A DNA stretch of 64,000 bases from Fructobacillus broussonetiae (GCF_018437275.1 NZ_JAAMFK010000002.1:62001-126000), one strand, 5' to 3'; positions 16,434 to 25,800 are shown, counted from the stretch's first letter. Notes: generated by a model from the letters alone, not told the origin. Translations and numbers: made by a program.

Positions 16434-17684
16434 ATGGCAAACGAAGAACAAGGATCAATGGTCCACTGCTCCTTTTGTGGCAAGGGCGCCGATGAGGTTA
16501 AAAAGTTAGTTGCCGGGCCAGACGGCCTCTTTATCTGTAACGAGTGTACGGATCTAGCCGAGCAAATCATCAAAGAAGAGATGGCAACGGAGGCAAAAGA
16601 AGAACAAATCGACTTGCCAACACCAAAGCAAATCGTGGAATCACTCGGTGACTACGTCATCGGTCAAGACGATGCGAAGAAGACTTTGGCCGTTGCGGTT
16701 TACAACCACTACAAGCGTGTGAACGAAAACGCTTTGAAGACAACGGATGTTGAATTGCAAAAGTCAAACATCGCCTTGCTTGGACCAACTGGATCAGGTA
16801 AGACCTACTTGGCGCAATCACTGGCTAAGATTTTGCAGGTGCCTTTTGCCATCGCCGATGCCACGACCTTAACCGAAGCCGGTTACGTTGGTGAAGACGT
16901 TGAAAACATCTTGTTGAAGTTGCTCCAAGCAGCCGACTTCGATGTTGAACAGGCCCAACGCGGAATCATCTACGTCGATGAAATCGATAAGATTGCCAAG
17001 AAGTCTGAAAACGTCTCCATCACCCGTGATGTTTCTGGTGAAGGTGTGCAACAAGCACTCTTGAAGATGCTGGAAGGAACGACCGCTTCTGTTCCACCTC
17101 AGGGTGGACGTAAGCACCCAAACCAGGAAATGATTCAAGTGGATACGACCAACATTCTCTTCATCGTTGGTGGAGCCTTTGCGGGCTTGGACACGTTGAT
17201 CAAGGAACGTTTGGGTAAGCGTGTCATTGGATTTGGTTCTGCTACTTCTGCCAACGCCAAGGCCTTGGAAAAGGACAACGTGTTGCAAAACGTCGAACCA
17301 GAAGACCTTACGAAGTTTGGCTTGATTCCTGAATTCATCGGTCGTTTGCCAATCATTACCGTCTTGGACGAACTGACGGTTGACGATTTGACGCACATCT
17401 TGACCCAACCTAAGAACGCTTTGGTTAAGCAATACAAGGCCTTGTTAGGATTGGATAACGTGGATTTGGAATTCCAGCCAGCGGCTTTGAAGGCGATGGC
17501 TGACCTTGCCATTTCCCGTGGAACGGGAGCCCGTGGCTTGCGTTCCATCATCGAAAACGTGATGAAGGACGTCATGTATGAAATTCCATCACGTGATGAT
17601 ATCGAGAAGGTGGTCATCACAAAGGCCGCCGTGGAATCCGGTAAGGAACCAAAGCTTGTCTTGAAGAAAGAAGAAAAGGATTAA
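16434..17684 (+). CDS. clpX: ATP-dependent Clp protease ATPase subunit ClpX
   Basis: 416 residues from ATG 16434 (SD GAAAGGA); an upstream in-frame ATG at 16410 is before the SD. The N-terminal zinc-binding domain has [11 protein letters not shown] and ICNEC (C4). The AAA+ core has Walker A GPTGSGKT, Walker [11 protein letters not shown], sensor 2 GARGLR, and an IGF-type loop (VIGFGS) for ClpP docking. It unfolds substrates for ClpP. engB begins 3 bases after the stop, so the genes are co-transcribed. Confidence 0.98.
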   Translation: MANEEQGSMVHCSFCGKGADEVKKLVAGPDGLFICNECTDLAEQIIKEEMATEAKEEQIDLPTPKQIVESLGDYVIGQDDAKKTLAVAVYNHYKRVNENALKTTDVELQKSNIALLGPTGSGKTYLAQSLAKILQVPFAIADATTLTEAGYVGEDVENILLKLLQAADFDVEQAQRGIIYVDEIDKIAKKSENVSITRDVSGEGVQQALLKMLEGTTASVPPQGGRKHPNQEMIQVDTTNILFIVGGAFAGLDTLIKERLGKRVIGFGSATSANAKALEKDNVLQNVEPEDLTKFGLIPEFIGRLPIITVLDELTVDDLTHILTQPKNALVKQYKALLGLDNVDLEFQPAALKAMADLAISRGTGARGLRSIIENVMKDVMYEIPSRDDIEKVVITKAAVESGKEPKLVLKKEEKD

Positions 17685-17686
17685 TT

Positions 17687-18280
17687 ATGGACGTGCATAA
17701 TGTCGAAATGGTCATGTCGGCCGTTTCCCCAAGTCAATATCCTGAAGATGGCCGTCCGGAGTTTGCTCTGGTTGGTCGTTCAAACGTCGGTAAGTCATCA
17801 TTGACGAACACGTTGATCAATCGTAAGAACTTCGCCCGTACTTCCGGACAACCTGGTAAGACGCAAACCTTGAACTTCTACACCGTCGAAGATGCTTTGT
17901 ACTTCGTCGACGTTCCTGGATATGGTTATGCCAAGGTTTCGAAGAAGAAGCGGGAAGAATTCGGTCAAATGATTGAAACGTACATCACGTCTCGCAAGCA
18001 GTTGCGCGGTGTCATCTCATTGGTTGACGCCCGCCACAAGCCAAGCGAAGAAGACATCATGATGTACCAATGGTTGGACTACTACAACATTCCGGTGTTG
18101 TTGGTGGCCACGAAGTCTGACAAGATTGCCCGTGGAAAACTAAACCAGTCAGAGTCAGTTATCAAAAAGGCGGTTGATTTTAACCCCGAAAATTCTGACT
18201 TCTGTTTCTTCTCATCCGTGAACAAGTCCGGTAAGGACGAAGTTTGGAACTGGATTGAGAAGAAGATGACGGAATACTAG
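17687..18280 (+). CDS. engB: Ribosome biogenesis GTPase EngB/YsxC
   Basis: 197 residues. G-motifs: G1 [10 protein letters not shown]2/switch [11 protein letters not shown]3 DVPGYGYA, G4 TKSD, G5 SSVNKSG. It acts late in 50S subunit assembly. It follows clpX with a 2-base gap, the standard arrangement. No SD of its own stands out beyond the clpX end (AAAGGA), consistent with translational coupling. The transcript probably ends at the 18328 hairpin. Confidence 0.97.
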   Translation: MDVHNVEMVMSAVSPSQYPEDGRPEFALVGRSNVGKSSLTNTLINRKNFARTSGQPGKTQTLNFYTVEDALYFVDVPGYGYAKVSKKKREEFGQMIETYITSRKQLRGVISLVDARHKPSEEDIMMYQWLDYYNIPVLLVATKSDKIARGKLNQSESVIKKAVDFNPENSDFCFFSSVNKSGKDEVWNWIEKKMTEY

Positions 18281-18316
18281 TTCGGGTCTGACTTTTATAA
18301 AATACAAACTATACCA

Positions 18317-18344
18317 TTGACGAACATAACCTCCTGAGTACAAT
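18317..18344 (+). promoter_or_regulatory. msrA promoter embedded in a terminator hairpin
   Basis: -35 TTGACG (18317-18322), 16-base spacer, -10 TACAAT (18339-18344). The predicted start near 18351 leaves a ~15-base leader beginning at the SD AGGAGG. The -10 sits in the loop and arm of the upstream terminator hairpin. Confidence 0.65.
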
Positions 18345-18364
18345 AGTACTTAGGAGGTTTTTTA
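18328..18364 (+). terminator. Terminator of clpX-engB overlapping the msrA SD
   Basis: Stem AACCTCCTGAGTAC / GTACTTAGGAGGTT (one G-U pair), loop AATA, then six T. The right arm contains the msrA SD AGGAGG (18352-18357 region), so read-through RNA would have the SD paired. Confidence 0.8.
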
Positions 18365-18365
18365 C

Positions 18366-18887
18366 ATGGCAATGGATACAGCAATTTTTGCAGGTGGCTG
18401 CTTTTGGTGCATGGTTGAGCCCTTTGACTCCCTTCCGGGAATAAAAAAGGTTCGCTCAGGATACACCGGGGGTCACGTGGAAAACCCAACTTACGAAGAA
18501 GTTTGCTCCCATACAACGGGGCATACCGAAGCGGTAAAAATCTGGTTTGACCCAGATAAGATGCCTTACAAAGATCTCGTGGATTTGTACTGGCAAGTGG
18601 CCGACCCAACGGACGCCACCGGTCAGTTCGCCGACCGAGGGGACACCTACCGCCCTGTGATCTTCGTGAACTCAGAAGAACAACGCAAGGTGGCCGAAGA
18701 GTCCAAGAAGGCCTTGGAAGAGTCTGGCCGTTTTGACAAGCCAATTGTCACGACCATCGAGGATGCCAAGCCATTCTACGAGGCCGAAGAGTACCACCAG
18801 GACTTCTATAAGAAGGATCCTTTCCGCGAAGCAATGATGATGGTACCGCGCAAGCGTTACCAGGCACAGTATTGGGGGGATAAGTAA
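18366..18887 (+). CDS. msrA: Peptide methionine-S-sulfoxide reductase MsrA
   Basis: 173 residues. Catalytic motif [11 protein letters not shown] near the N-terminus and the glyoxylate-like [21 protein letters not shown] follow the family. It reduces S-epimers of Met sulfoxide. No C-terminal resolving cysteines are seen. ATG 18366 lies 8 bases after the SD; ATG 18372 is also possible. msrB follows after one base, so both epimers are repaired from one operon. Confidence 0.97.
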   Translation: MAMDTAIFAGGCFWCMVEPFDSLPGIKKVRSGYTGGHVENPTYEEVCSHTTGHTEAVKIWFDPDKMPYKDLVDLYWQVADPTDATGQFADRGDTYRPVIFVNSEEQRKVAEESKKALEESGRFDKPIVTTIEDAKPFYEAEEYHQDFYKKDPFREAMMMVPRKRYQAQYWGDK

Positions 18888-18888
18888 G

Positions 18889-19326
18889 ATGACTGAATAC
18901 AATAAAGATGAATTGAAGAACCGTTTAACAAAGGAACAGTACGAAGTGACGCAAAACGCCGCGACGGAACGCCCGTTCACGGGTAAGTACGACCAGTGGT
19001 GGGACGATGGTATTTTCGTAGACGTTGTGTCCGGCGAACCGCTCTTTTCATCAACGGATAAGTACGACTCTGGTTGTGGATGGCCCGCCTTTACGAAGGG
19101 TATCGACGACGCGGACTTGAAGGAAGAAACGGATCACTCCTTTGGCATGACGCGGACGGAAGTTCGCTCAAAGGACGCCAATTCCCACTTGGGACACGTC
19201 TTCCCAGACGGTCCACAGGACAAGGGTGGTATGCGCTACTGCATTAACTCTGCGGCGCTTCGCTTCATTCCAAAGGCTGACCTTGAAAAGGAAGGCTACG
19301 GTAAGTACTTGAAACTCTTTTCATAA
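18889..19326 (+). CDS. msrB: Peptide methionine-R-sulfoxide reductase MsrB
   Basis: 145 residues. SelR-domain marks: [25 protein letters not shown], and the catalytic [11 protein letters not shown]. Zinc-site CxxC pairs are lacking, as in many Firmicute MsrBs. It reduces R-epimers of Met sulfoxide and is translationally linked to msrA. A terminator follows. Confidence 0.96.
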   Translation: MTEYNKDELKNRLTKEQYEVTQNAATERPFTGKYDQWWDDGIFVDVVSGEPLFSSTDKYDSGCGWPAFTKGIDDADLKEETDHSFGMTRTEVRSKDANSHLGHVFPDGPQDKGGMRYCINSAALRFIPKADLEKEGYGKYLKLFS

Positions 19327-19345
19327 AATAATCTAGACGATCTCA

Positions 19346-19375
19346 GAGTCGGCCCGTTTAGGGCCGGCTTTTTGT
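19346..19375 (+). terminator. msrAB terminator
   Basis: GTCGGCCC / GGGCCGGC stem with a GTTTA loop and a following T-run. Confidence 0.88.
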
Positions 19376-19497
19376 TTGGAATGAACTGCCTTTGTTTGGC
19401 AGTCTTATGTTATGCTGTAGAGTAGAAAACCCAATCAAAAGGCTGCGCTCGTTTTGCTTTTCTTCGAACATCATAGCGTGGTACTGGGAGAGAGAAC

Positions 19498-19923
19498 ATG
19501 ACTGAGTTAGATAACGAAAAAACGGTTGATTTGGAAGCAAACAATCAATCAAAGCAAGTGCAAACAGAACAAGAAAATGTAACGGATAAGCTTTCACTCA
19601 AGTGTAAGGTGATTTTTTGGACAACGGCGATTCTCTGGGTGCCCGTTCTCATCGTAATCTATTGTTTGATTGCCACTTTGGCCCTTGTGACCTGGTGCTT
19701 GCAGCTTGCCTTAATTGTGACGGCGGCCTTTGTTGGCATCGCCGGGGTGGTTGTTTTGACACAGGCCTTCTGGGGAGCACTTTTCTACATCGGAATGGCC
19801 CTGATGGCATTAGGACTTGCTGTTTTGTTCTTGAAATTAACGATTTGGGTGACGACAAATGTCGTTGACTGGTTCAAGGTAATCACGAATTCGTGGTTGC
19901 GCTACATTCGAGAGGAGGCCTAA
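19498..19923 (+). CDS. DUF1700-like membrane protein
   Basis: 141 residues. A polar, Asn/Gln/Glu-rich N-terminus (~40 residues) is followed by three to four hydrophobic segments between ~38 and 120 (VIFWTTAILWVPVLIVIYCL and following). Such proteins usually form PadR-DUF1700-DUF4097 operons implicated in envelope stress; here the DUF4097 partner is adjacent but no PadR gene is. SD GAGAGA precedes ATG 19498. Family call is moderate. Confidence 0.6.
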   Translation: MTELDNEKTVDLEANNQSKQVQTEQENVTDKLSLKCKVIFWTTAILWVPVLIVIYCLIATLALVTWCLQLALIVTAAFVGIAGVVVLTQAFWGALFYIGMALMALGLAVLFLKLTIWVTTNVVDWFKVITNSWLRYIREEA

Positions 19924-19924
19924 C

Positions 19925-20632
19925 ATGTCTCGAAAAATATGGGTAGGCCTGACGCTTGTCGTGCTCGGCCTTGTCATGAGTGGAATTGCTTATTCTCAGG
20001 AAGGAATTCCTGGTCGGATTTACTGGAACGCTGGTCCGGTGTACCTGTCTGATAAGGAAGATAAGGCGCAGGCGGACGTGACGCCGGACGCCGTTGCGTC
20101 GATGAAGCAGACGGTTAAGAAGGTGCAAGTTTCTTCCAAGAACGCGGATATTACTGTGAAGAAGGGGGAGCACTTTGCCGTAATCGTGGATCGTCCCGAA
20201 AAGCCTTACCTAACCATTTCAGCTACGGATGGTGTGGTGAAGGTGACGGGTGAAGAACACGTTGACTGGTCACTTGGTGTTGGAAACGCTGGCAACCACC
20301 ACATCACGGTTTATGTACCAAGCGATGTGACGCTTGAACAGTTGGATTTGGTGAACTTAAACGGTGACATTAAAGTGGATAATGTGAAGGTTGAGGAATT
20401 GCTTTTGCAAAACAGTGCTGGGGATACGACTGTAACGAACAGTAAGGTCAATCAGTCCGGCTTCTCATTGAACCGCTTCGGTGATATTACCTTTAGGAAA
20501 ACGGCTTTGCCAAAGGTCAAAGCCTTCAGCCGTTTCGGTGATTTGAACATCAGCTCTTCATATCAAAATGTGCCTGCTAAGGATGCGGCCTTTAGCTTCT
20601 CCAACAACGGTGGCGATATCACATTACAATAG
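19925..20632 (+). CDS. DUF4097-type beta-helix envelope protein
   Basis: 235 residues. An N-terminal membrane anchor/signal (IWVGLTLVVLGLVMSGIAYS) is followed by an extracellular region. From ~residue 65 repeated beta rungs appear: VSSKNADITVKKG, LNGDIKVDNVKV, SAGDTTVTNSKV, RFGDITFRKT, RFGDLNISSS, NNGGDITL. This GDI-repeated pattern is the DUF4097 right-handed beta-helix. It is one base after the DUF1700-like gene. The terminator at 20646 closes the operon. Confidence 0.75.
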   Translation: MSRKIWVGLTLVVLGLVMSGIAYSQEGIPGRIYWNAGPVYLSDKEDKAQADVTPDAVASMKQTVKKVQVSSKNADITVKKGEHFAVIVDRPEKPYLTISATDGVVKVTGEEHVDWSLGVGNAGNHHITVYVPSDVTLEQLDLVNLNGDIKVDNVKVEELLLQNSAGDTTVTNSKVNQSGFSLNRFGDITFRKTALPKVKAFSRFGDLNISSSYQNVPAKDAAFSFSNNGGDITLQ

Positions 20633-20645
20633 ATCATTTTTTGAA

Positions 20646-20683
20646 ACAGAACCCAAATCGGTCGATTTGGGTTCTGTTTTTGC
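20646..20683 (+). terminator. Terminator of DUF1700/DUF4097 operon
   Basis: AACAGAACCCAAATCG / CGATTTGGGTTCTGTT: 16-bp perfect stem with a short loop and a following T-run. Confidence 0.95.
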
Positions 20684-20866
20684 CTATTTAGGACACGGCT
20701 GTTGTTTATTCGCATGGGGCGGATGATAATGATAAAGAAAAGAGGGGGGAGCCCTGACGGGGATGGTTCGGTTCGGACTTGGGTAGCCACAGAAAAAATC
20801 CGTAGCTCGTGATAATGAGGCGTGCGCTTCGTGTTATTTGGTAGGGAGCAAAAGAAGGGAGGTTTT

Positions 20867-21424
20867 ATGACCGACATCTACCAAATGATGACGCTTGCTT
20901 CAAACTTTGCAACGGCTGGCGGCTTTGGCTTCGTGGCCAAAAGTTACATCAGCGATAAGAAAACCCGAAAGGAGGATCTAAAACGCGCACGCTTGGTGGC
21001 AACGATGACGATGATGGAGACGTATAACAATCACCTTTTTCAAGAGATGAAAAAGTGCGATGAGAAGTACAGGGAGTTGTTAATGAAGAAAATTGGAGAA
21101 TACGAAGGGGTTGCGTTTTTTAATGAGTCTGACTTGGACAGTGTGAACTTAAATAAGCATAACGCTAACTTCGTTACTTCTCTTAAAATCGAATGCCAGC
21201 AAAGTTCTGGAATTTTGTTAAAGATGAATAAATTTGAAAAGATGGCGGTTTTGATGAAAATGAATATGGTTGATAATTCAATTTTGTTACCATTCTTTGG
21301 CGAAAGAATATACAGTTTTATTCAACACTATCATCTGTCATTGGATAAAATTCGAACAAGTAAAACAACGTACACCAATACTGCTTATTTAGAAGAAATA
21401 TTAGCTAAGTATTGTGAAGAATAA
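20867..21424 (+). CDS. Unknown protein, accessory island
   Basis: 185 residues from ATG 20867 (SD GGGAGG); the longer reading from 20822 has no SD. Not recognised. One weakly hydrophobic N-terminal stretch (MMTLASNFATAGGFGFVAKS) is followed by helical, Lys/Glu/Met-rich sequence. It could be membrane-associated or a small phage-remnant/immunity-type protein. The A+T-rich composition differs from flanking genes, suggesting acquisition. Confidence 0.6.
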   Translation: MTDIYQMMTLASNFATAGGFGFVAKSYISDKKTRKEDLKRARLVATMTMMETYNNHLFQEMKKCDEKYRELLMKKIGEYEGVAFFNESDLDSVNLNKHNANFVTSLKIECQQSSGILLKMNKFEKMAVLMKMNMVDNSILLPFFGERIYSFIQHYHLSLDKIRTSKTTYTNTAYLEEILAKYCEE

Positions 21425-21436
21425 AAAGGAGATTTT

Positions 21437-21631
21437 ATGACAATGTCTGATAAAGAACGGCGTCAAGCCCTTCAAGAATTTTTTGACAGTGATCGTTGTA
21501 AAGAAAACGTTGAAAGGTGGACTGAAGAAATCAACGAAAGAATTGAGGAAAATTGGAAAAAGCTTGAGAAAGAACAAGAAGAATACATCATTCCTGATTA
21601 TCTCCTCGTTAAGAATCTTCTGGGGTTGTAA
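21437..21631 (+). CDS. Small acidic coiled-coil protein, copy 1 of a tandem pair
   Basis: 64 residues, SD AAAGGAG. Highly charged helix with Glu/Lys heptads, ending IIPDYLLVKNLLGL. The next reading frame (21675) encodes a paralogue with the same end, so the family is real. Function unknown; no homologue recalled. It is 12 bases after the unknown 185-residue protein, probably the same transcript. Confidence 0.65.
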   Translation: MTMSDKERRQALQEFFDSDRCKENVERWTEEINERIEENWKKLEKEQEEYIIPDYLLVKNLLGL

Positions 21632-21674
21632 GCCACGTCCTTGCTGATAATTGCTAAATAAGAAGGAGTTTCAA

Positions 21675-21866
21675 ATGAGAAGTGAAGAAGAAATCAAAAA
21701 AGAATTTCTAGAAGGAATTACTGGTCCAGAATATCGTGATCGAATCCTTCAGCGAACGCGTGAGTTAGATAAGGAAATTGAAGAGAATTGAAAAAGACTT
21801 AAAAAAGAACAAGAAGAATTCATCATCCCAGATGAATTCCGCATCAAGAACCTCCTCGGTCTTTAA
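21675..21866 (+). pseudogene. Paralogue copy 2, interrupted by TGA at codon 39
   Basis: Start ATG 21675 with SD AAGGAG; TGA at 21789-21791, then open to TAA 21864-21866. Copy 1 reads IEENWKKLEKEQEEYIIPD and copy 2 reads IEEN-stop-KRLKKEQEEFIIPD, so the stop replaces the Trp codon TGG. Total 63 codons with the stop, matching the 64 of copy 1. Confidence 0.75.
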
Positions 21867-21910
21867 TTTCACGTCGCTCACTGACATCCTCCTGCCGAAA
21901 TCGAATCTTT

Positions 21911-21918
21911 GCTATAAT
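21911..21918 (+). promoter_or_regulatory. nadR promoter
   Basis: -10 TATAAT preceded by TTGC at 21910 (TTTGCTATAAT); leader of ~50 bases with a GCTGT/ACAGC hairpin before SD TAGGAGA. Confidence 0.6.
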
Positions 21919-21974
21919 GGGGGTAATACATTTTCAAGCTGTTCGATGTAAAAGGGACAGCACGGTAGGAGAAC

Positions 21975-23090
21975 ATGGTTAAAGCAAACTTAGTCAAAGA
22001 AAATCTGACGGGCGACAACATCGGAGTCTTTTTCGGAACGCTGGCACCGATGCACATCGGTCACCAGGCTGAAATTTACAAGGCGGCAGCCTTGAACGAC
22101 GGTGTTGTGGTGATTACTTCTGGTTACACGGGTGACCGTGGGGATCAGATTGGGCTTCCCGTTGAGAAGCGTTTCCGTTACTTAAGAGAAGCGTTCAATG
22201 ACGAAGAAAACATCAAGGTCGATTACATCAACGAAGACGACATTCCGCAGATGCCAAACGGCTGGCAGGAATGGACGGACCGTTTGACGGCCACAATCAA
22301 GCGAAACATCACGAACCCAAACGCAAAAATTACGCTCTACACGGGTGAGGCTGATTACAAGGAAATGCTTGAAAAGCTTCTTCCAAGCGATGGCCACTGG
22401 GGTGTTTCTTTGATGGACCGGACCATCCTGAAGGTTTCAGCGACCGCCGTGAGAAACGACCCACTCGGTAACTGGGACTACATCAACCGTGTGTTCCGTC
22501 GCCACTTCGCTAAGAAGATTCTGGTCGTGGGGGCACCACAGTCTGGTAAGTCTACCTTGACCCGTCGCTTGGCACGTACGTCAAACTCACCGTTCTCCGT
22601 TGAGTACTCTAGATCCTACCAGGAGAAGTCCAACGTCTTCGATTCTGAATTGTTGATTAAGGACTACATGCGGATCATTCAGGGGCAATACGATGCCAAC
22701 TCCGCCGAAATCAACTCACCAGCCAACAACGGGTTGACCTTCTTTGATACCGATGCGATGGTGACGATGGCCGAAACGAAGTCTTGGCTCCAACAAGACG
22801 ATGCCAAGAAGTTGAAGGCCTTGTTCGACAACACGATTCGTGAAGAAGAGCTCGATTTGATTCTGGTCATTCCGGCCGAAGTGGCGGTTCAAAACGGGAT
22901 GGATGAAGAAGCATCCAAGACCTTTGAAAAGCATCTCTGGCAGGTGATGGAAGAATACGGTTTTGAAGATAAGGCCGTGGCCTTGGACCGCAAGGGCGAT
23001 TCAGATGACCCAGCCGGTTACTACGCCCGCTATTTGCAGGCCTTAGAAATTATTGAAGACAAAGTTGGGGTTAACCTGACGAAGGTATAA
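21975..23090 (+). CDS. nadR: NadR-like bifunctional NMN adenylyltransferase / ribosylnicotinamide kinase
   Basis: 371 residues. The N-terminal nucleotidyltransferase (~15-175) has GVFFGTLAPMHIGHQAEIY (HxGH motif). The C-terminal kinase (~178-360) starts with P-loop VVGAPQSGKSTLTRRLA and has FFDTDAMVTM. It makes NAD from nicotinamide riboside via NMN. No N-terminal DNA-binding domain of the enterobacterial NadR type is present. Closed by a terminator at 23093. Confidence 0.93.
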   Translation: MVKANLVKENLTGDNIGVFFGTLAPMHIGHQAEIYKAAALNDGVVVITSGYTGDRGDQIGLPVEKRFRYLREAFNDEENIKVDYINEDDIPQMPNGWQEWTDRLTATIKRNITNPNAKITLYTGEADYKEMLEKLLPSDGHWGVSLMDRTILKVSATAVRNDPLGNWDYINRVFRRHFAKKILVVGAPQSGKSTLTRRLARTSNSPFSVEYSRSYQEKSNVFDSELLIKDYMRIIQGQYDANSAEINSPANNGLTFFDTDAMVTMAETKSWLQQDDAKKLKALFDNTIREEELDLILVIPAEVAVQNGMDEEASKTFEKHLWQVMEEYGFEDKAVALDRKGDSDDPAGYYARYLQALEIIEDKVGVNLTKV

Positions 23091-23092
23091 GC

Positions 23093-23121
23093 AAAAGAGC
23101 TTGCGCGATTGCAAGCTCTTT
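23093..23121 (+). terminator. nadR terminator
   Basis: AAAAGAGCTTGC / GCAAGCTCTTTT, loop GCGATT; near-perfect 12-bp stem. A T-run is short, so some read-through into priA is possible. Confidence 0.8.
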
Positions 23122-23147
23122 TAGACTTTGAAGAGAAAGGAGCAACC

Positions 23148-25571
23148 ATGGATAAGCGCTACGCCCAAGTGGTGGTCGACGTACCAACCAAGCAAACAAA
23201 TCGGCCATACACCTACGAGATTCCGGCTGAACTGCAAGATGACGTTCAGCCAGGAAAGCGCGTCTTGGTTGCTTTTGGCTCCCGTTCTGTGCTTGGCTAC
23301 GTCGTGGCAATCGATGTTGATTTGCCAGAAGAGCTCGAGCTTGATCAAATTAAAGATATCTTGACGGTCTTGGACAGTGAGCCGGTTCTTTCAAAAGAGC
23401 TCCTCGAGCTGGCCGAAGAAATGGCGCAGAAGAATTTCTCTTTCTGGGTGGAATTCTTGGCCCTGATGTTGCCGGCCGCGCTCCGTGCTTCCTACCGTAA
23501 AAAGTTGACGGCACAGCCTGGATTGTCAGACGAGGACCGCGTGGAATACCTCGAGGGGCAGCAGGAACGTTTGGTGAAAACCAAGGACTTCTCAGCTAAA
23601 GGTTGGCGTGCCATCTCAAAGCTCCAGAAAGAAGGGAAGCTGCTGGTCGAGAATCAAATAGAGGATAAGTTGCGGGTCAAAACAGAACTTGCATACCGCG
23701 TTCCCGCCTCTTCAGAACAGCTGCAAGATGCCGCCTCCAATCTCAGCAAAGCGGCCAAAGTGCAACAGAAGATTCTTGCTTTTGCACAGGAACACATCGG
23801 CCAGACCTTCTCAAAGCGGGATTGGGTGGCTCAGTTAGATGTTGCAGCAGGGGCGCTCAACACTGCTGTTGAAAAAGGAATCCTTGAAAAGACCGCGGTC
23901 GAGGTGAAGCGCCGTCCGGACGCGGCGGGTAACATCAAAAAAGACACGGTGAAGGTACTAAACGACGAGCAACAAGTCGCCTACGATGCCATCACGACTG
24001 CCATTGAAGGAAACCAGGATAAGACCTTCCTGCTCGAAGGAATCACTGGTTCCGGTAAGACGGAAGTCTACCTTCAAGCGGCTCAGACGGCGATTGACCA
24101 AGGGAAGCAAGTGCTGTTCCTCGTGCCTGAAATCGCGTTGACGCCACAAATGCAAAAGCGAGTCGAAGACCGTTTTGGGGACAAGACCGCACTCTTGCAC
24201 TCTGGTCTTTCAGCCGGTGAACGTTACGATGAGTGGCGTCGCATTCAAGAGGGAAAGGTGCAGGTTGTCGTTGGTGCACGTTCCGCTGTTTTCGCACCGC
24301 TTAAGAACCTGGGGCTCATCATCGTGGATGAGGAGCACGAAAGTTCATACAGCCAGAGTGAGAACCCACATTACTCAGCAAAGGAAGTGGCGCTTTGGCG
24401 CTCTTCCTACCATCACGCACCCGTCGTGCTTGGATCGGCGACACCATCGTTGGAGAGTCGTGCCCGGGCGCAAAAGGGCGTCTACGACTTTCTCACCTTG
24501 AGCAAGCGGGCCAGTGAAAACGCGACCTTGCCAGAGGTTGAAATCGTTGATATGCGCCAGGCCATGCAGGACCTAGGTGACACGAATTTCTCAGAAGAGA
24601 TGTTGAATAAGTTGAAGGCGCACCTTGAGAAGGGGGAGCAGGCCGTGTTGATGCTAAACCGGCGTGGCTTCTCATCCTTTGTGATGTGTCGTGATTGTGG
24701 TTATGTGCCACGTGATCCGAACTGTAACCTCGCGATGACGCTGCACATGGATACGCGAACGTTGAAGTGTCACTACTGTGACTACCAGACGGCGATTCCG
24801 CAGATTTGCCCGGCCTGCGGTGGAAACCGAATCCGTTATTACGGAACGGGAACGGAGAAGGTGGAAGAGGAGCTTTCGAAGCTGCTGCCGGAATATCCGG
24901 TGATTCGCTTGGATCAGGATACGACGCGGAAGAAGGGGGCCATGGCGAAGGCCTTGGACCGCTTTGGTAAGAAGGAAGCGCAAATCTTGTTGGGAACGCA
25001 GATGGTTGCCAAGGGATTGGACTTCCCGGACGTGACCTTGGTTGGCGTGCTGAACGCTGATACGGGTCTGGGACTGCCGGACTTCCGGGCGTCGGAGAAG
25101 ACCTTCCAGTTGCTGACGCAGGTGGCGGGAAGAGCCGGACGTGCGAAAACACAGGGAGAGGTGGTTATTCAGACCTTCAACCCGGATCACTACGCGCTGA
25201 CGTTTGCAAAGCACCATGATTACGAGGGATTCTACCGGCAGGAGATGAGTATTCGTCACGCGGCGGAGTTCCCACCGTACTACTACGCAATCCAGATTCA
25301 GTGTTCGCACCCGGATGAGAATAAGGTGGCGTTGCAGACGGCAAAGATTGCGGCCTGGTTGAAAAAGCAGCTGCCGGAGGACGTGCTGGTGCTGGGACCG
25401 TCGCCGAAGGCGATTGCGAAGCTGAAGGGAAGGTACTACTTCCAGATGCTGTTGAAGATGAAAAAAGAGGACGAGGCGGATGCGGTGCTGACGGATTTGG
25501 TGCAGCGCTCGCAGAACGCGGAGAAGGACTTGCACTTGGAGGTAAGAAGAAATCCGGTCTCGTTCATGTAG
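23148..25571 (+). CDS. priA: Primosomal protein N' (replication restart helicase PriA)
   Basis: 807 residues from ATG 23148 (SD AAAGGAG); the in-frame TTG-type upstream start is before the SD. N-terminal 3'-DNA-binding domain, then helicase with Walker A EGITGSGKTEVY, DEEHESSY box, SATPSLES, zinc-binding cysteines (CRDCGY, CHYCDYQ, CPACGG) and motif V/VI VTLVGVLNADTGL and QVAGRAGR. It reloads the replisome at stalled forks. In Firmicutes priA precedes fmt, as here. Confidence 0.97.
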   Translation: MDKRYAQVVVDVPTKQTNRPYTYEIPAELQDDVQPGKRVLVAFGSRSVLGYVVAIDVDLPEELELDQIKDILTVLDSEPVLSKELLELAEEMAQKNFSFWVEFLALMLPAALRASYRKKLTAQPGLSDEDRVEYLEGQQERLVKTKDFSAKGWRAISKLQKEGKLLVENQIEDKLRVKTELAYRVPASSEQLQDAASNLSKAAKVQQKILAFAQEHIGQTFSKRDWVAQLDVAAGALNTAVEKGILEKTAVEVKRRPDAAGNIKKDTVKVLNDEQQVAYDAITTAIEGNQDKTFLLEGITGSGKTEVYLQAAQTAIDQGKQVLFLVPEIALTPQMQKRVEDRFGDKTALLHSGLSAGERYDEWRRIQEGKVQVVVGARSAVFAPLKNLGLIIVDEEHESSYSQSENPHYSAKEVALWRSSYHHAPVVLGSATPSLESRARAQKGVYDFLTLSKRASENATLPEVEIVDMRQAMQDLGDTNFSEEMLNKLKAHLEKGEQAVLMLNRRGFSSFVMCRDCGYVPRDPNCNLAMTLHMDTRTLKCHYCDYQTAIPQICPACGGNRIRYYGTGTEKVEEELSKLLPEYPVIRLDQDTTRKKGAMAKALDRFGKKEAQILLGTQMVAKGLDFPDVTLVGVLNADTGLGLPDFRASEKTFQLLTQVAGRAGRAKTQGEVVIQTFNPDHYALTFAKHHDYEGFYRQEMSIRHAAEFPPYYYAIQIQCSHPDENKVALQTAKIAAWLKKQLPEDVLVLGPSPKAIAKLKGRYYFQMLLKMKKEDEADAVLTDLVQRSQNAEKDLHLEVRRNPVSFM

Positions 25572-25610
25572 AAAAGAGGGCGGCTGTGCAAGGTAATCTT
25601 TATGGGAAAA

Positions 25611-25632
25611 CGCGCGCCATCCTGGCGCGCTT
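25611..25632 (+). terminator. Hairpin after priA
   Basis: GCGCGCCA / TGGCGCGC, 3-base loop; no T-run, so terminator function is uncertain. Confidence 0.45.
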
Positions 25633-25676
25633 AACACCGCCAGCTAACGACTAAAATGGCCTCAATATCTTGTTAA

Positions 25677-25707
25677 GAAAAAGCGCACCGGCAGGTGGGC
25701 TTTTTCG
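25677..25707 (+). terminator. Terminator between priA and fmt
   Basis: AAAAAGCGCACC / GGTGGGCTTTTT with a GGCA-type loop; T-run follows. Confidence 0.75.
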
Positions 25708-25800
25708 TTTTTCCATGAGTTTTAACGCTGAATTAATAAGCATCAGCCAAACTAGAATCGGCCTCGTCAAAGCCCAATCTAAGCGCTTTTGCTTAGAATT

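Noticed and set aside
16869-17620. Minus-strand frames opposite clpX
   Set aside because: Antisense to conserved clpX coding sequence; no SD or domain.
21918-21974. NAD riboswitch in the nadR leader
   Set aside because: Only one short GCTGT/ACAGC hairpin in ~50 bases; too short and no recognised conserved core.
24493-25637. Long minus-strand frames opposite priA
   Set aside because: Arg/Leu/His-rich shadows of the priA coding strand; no motif.
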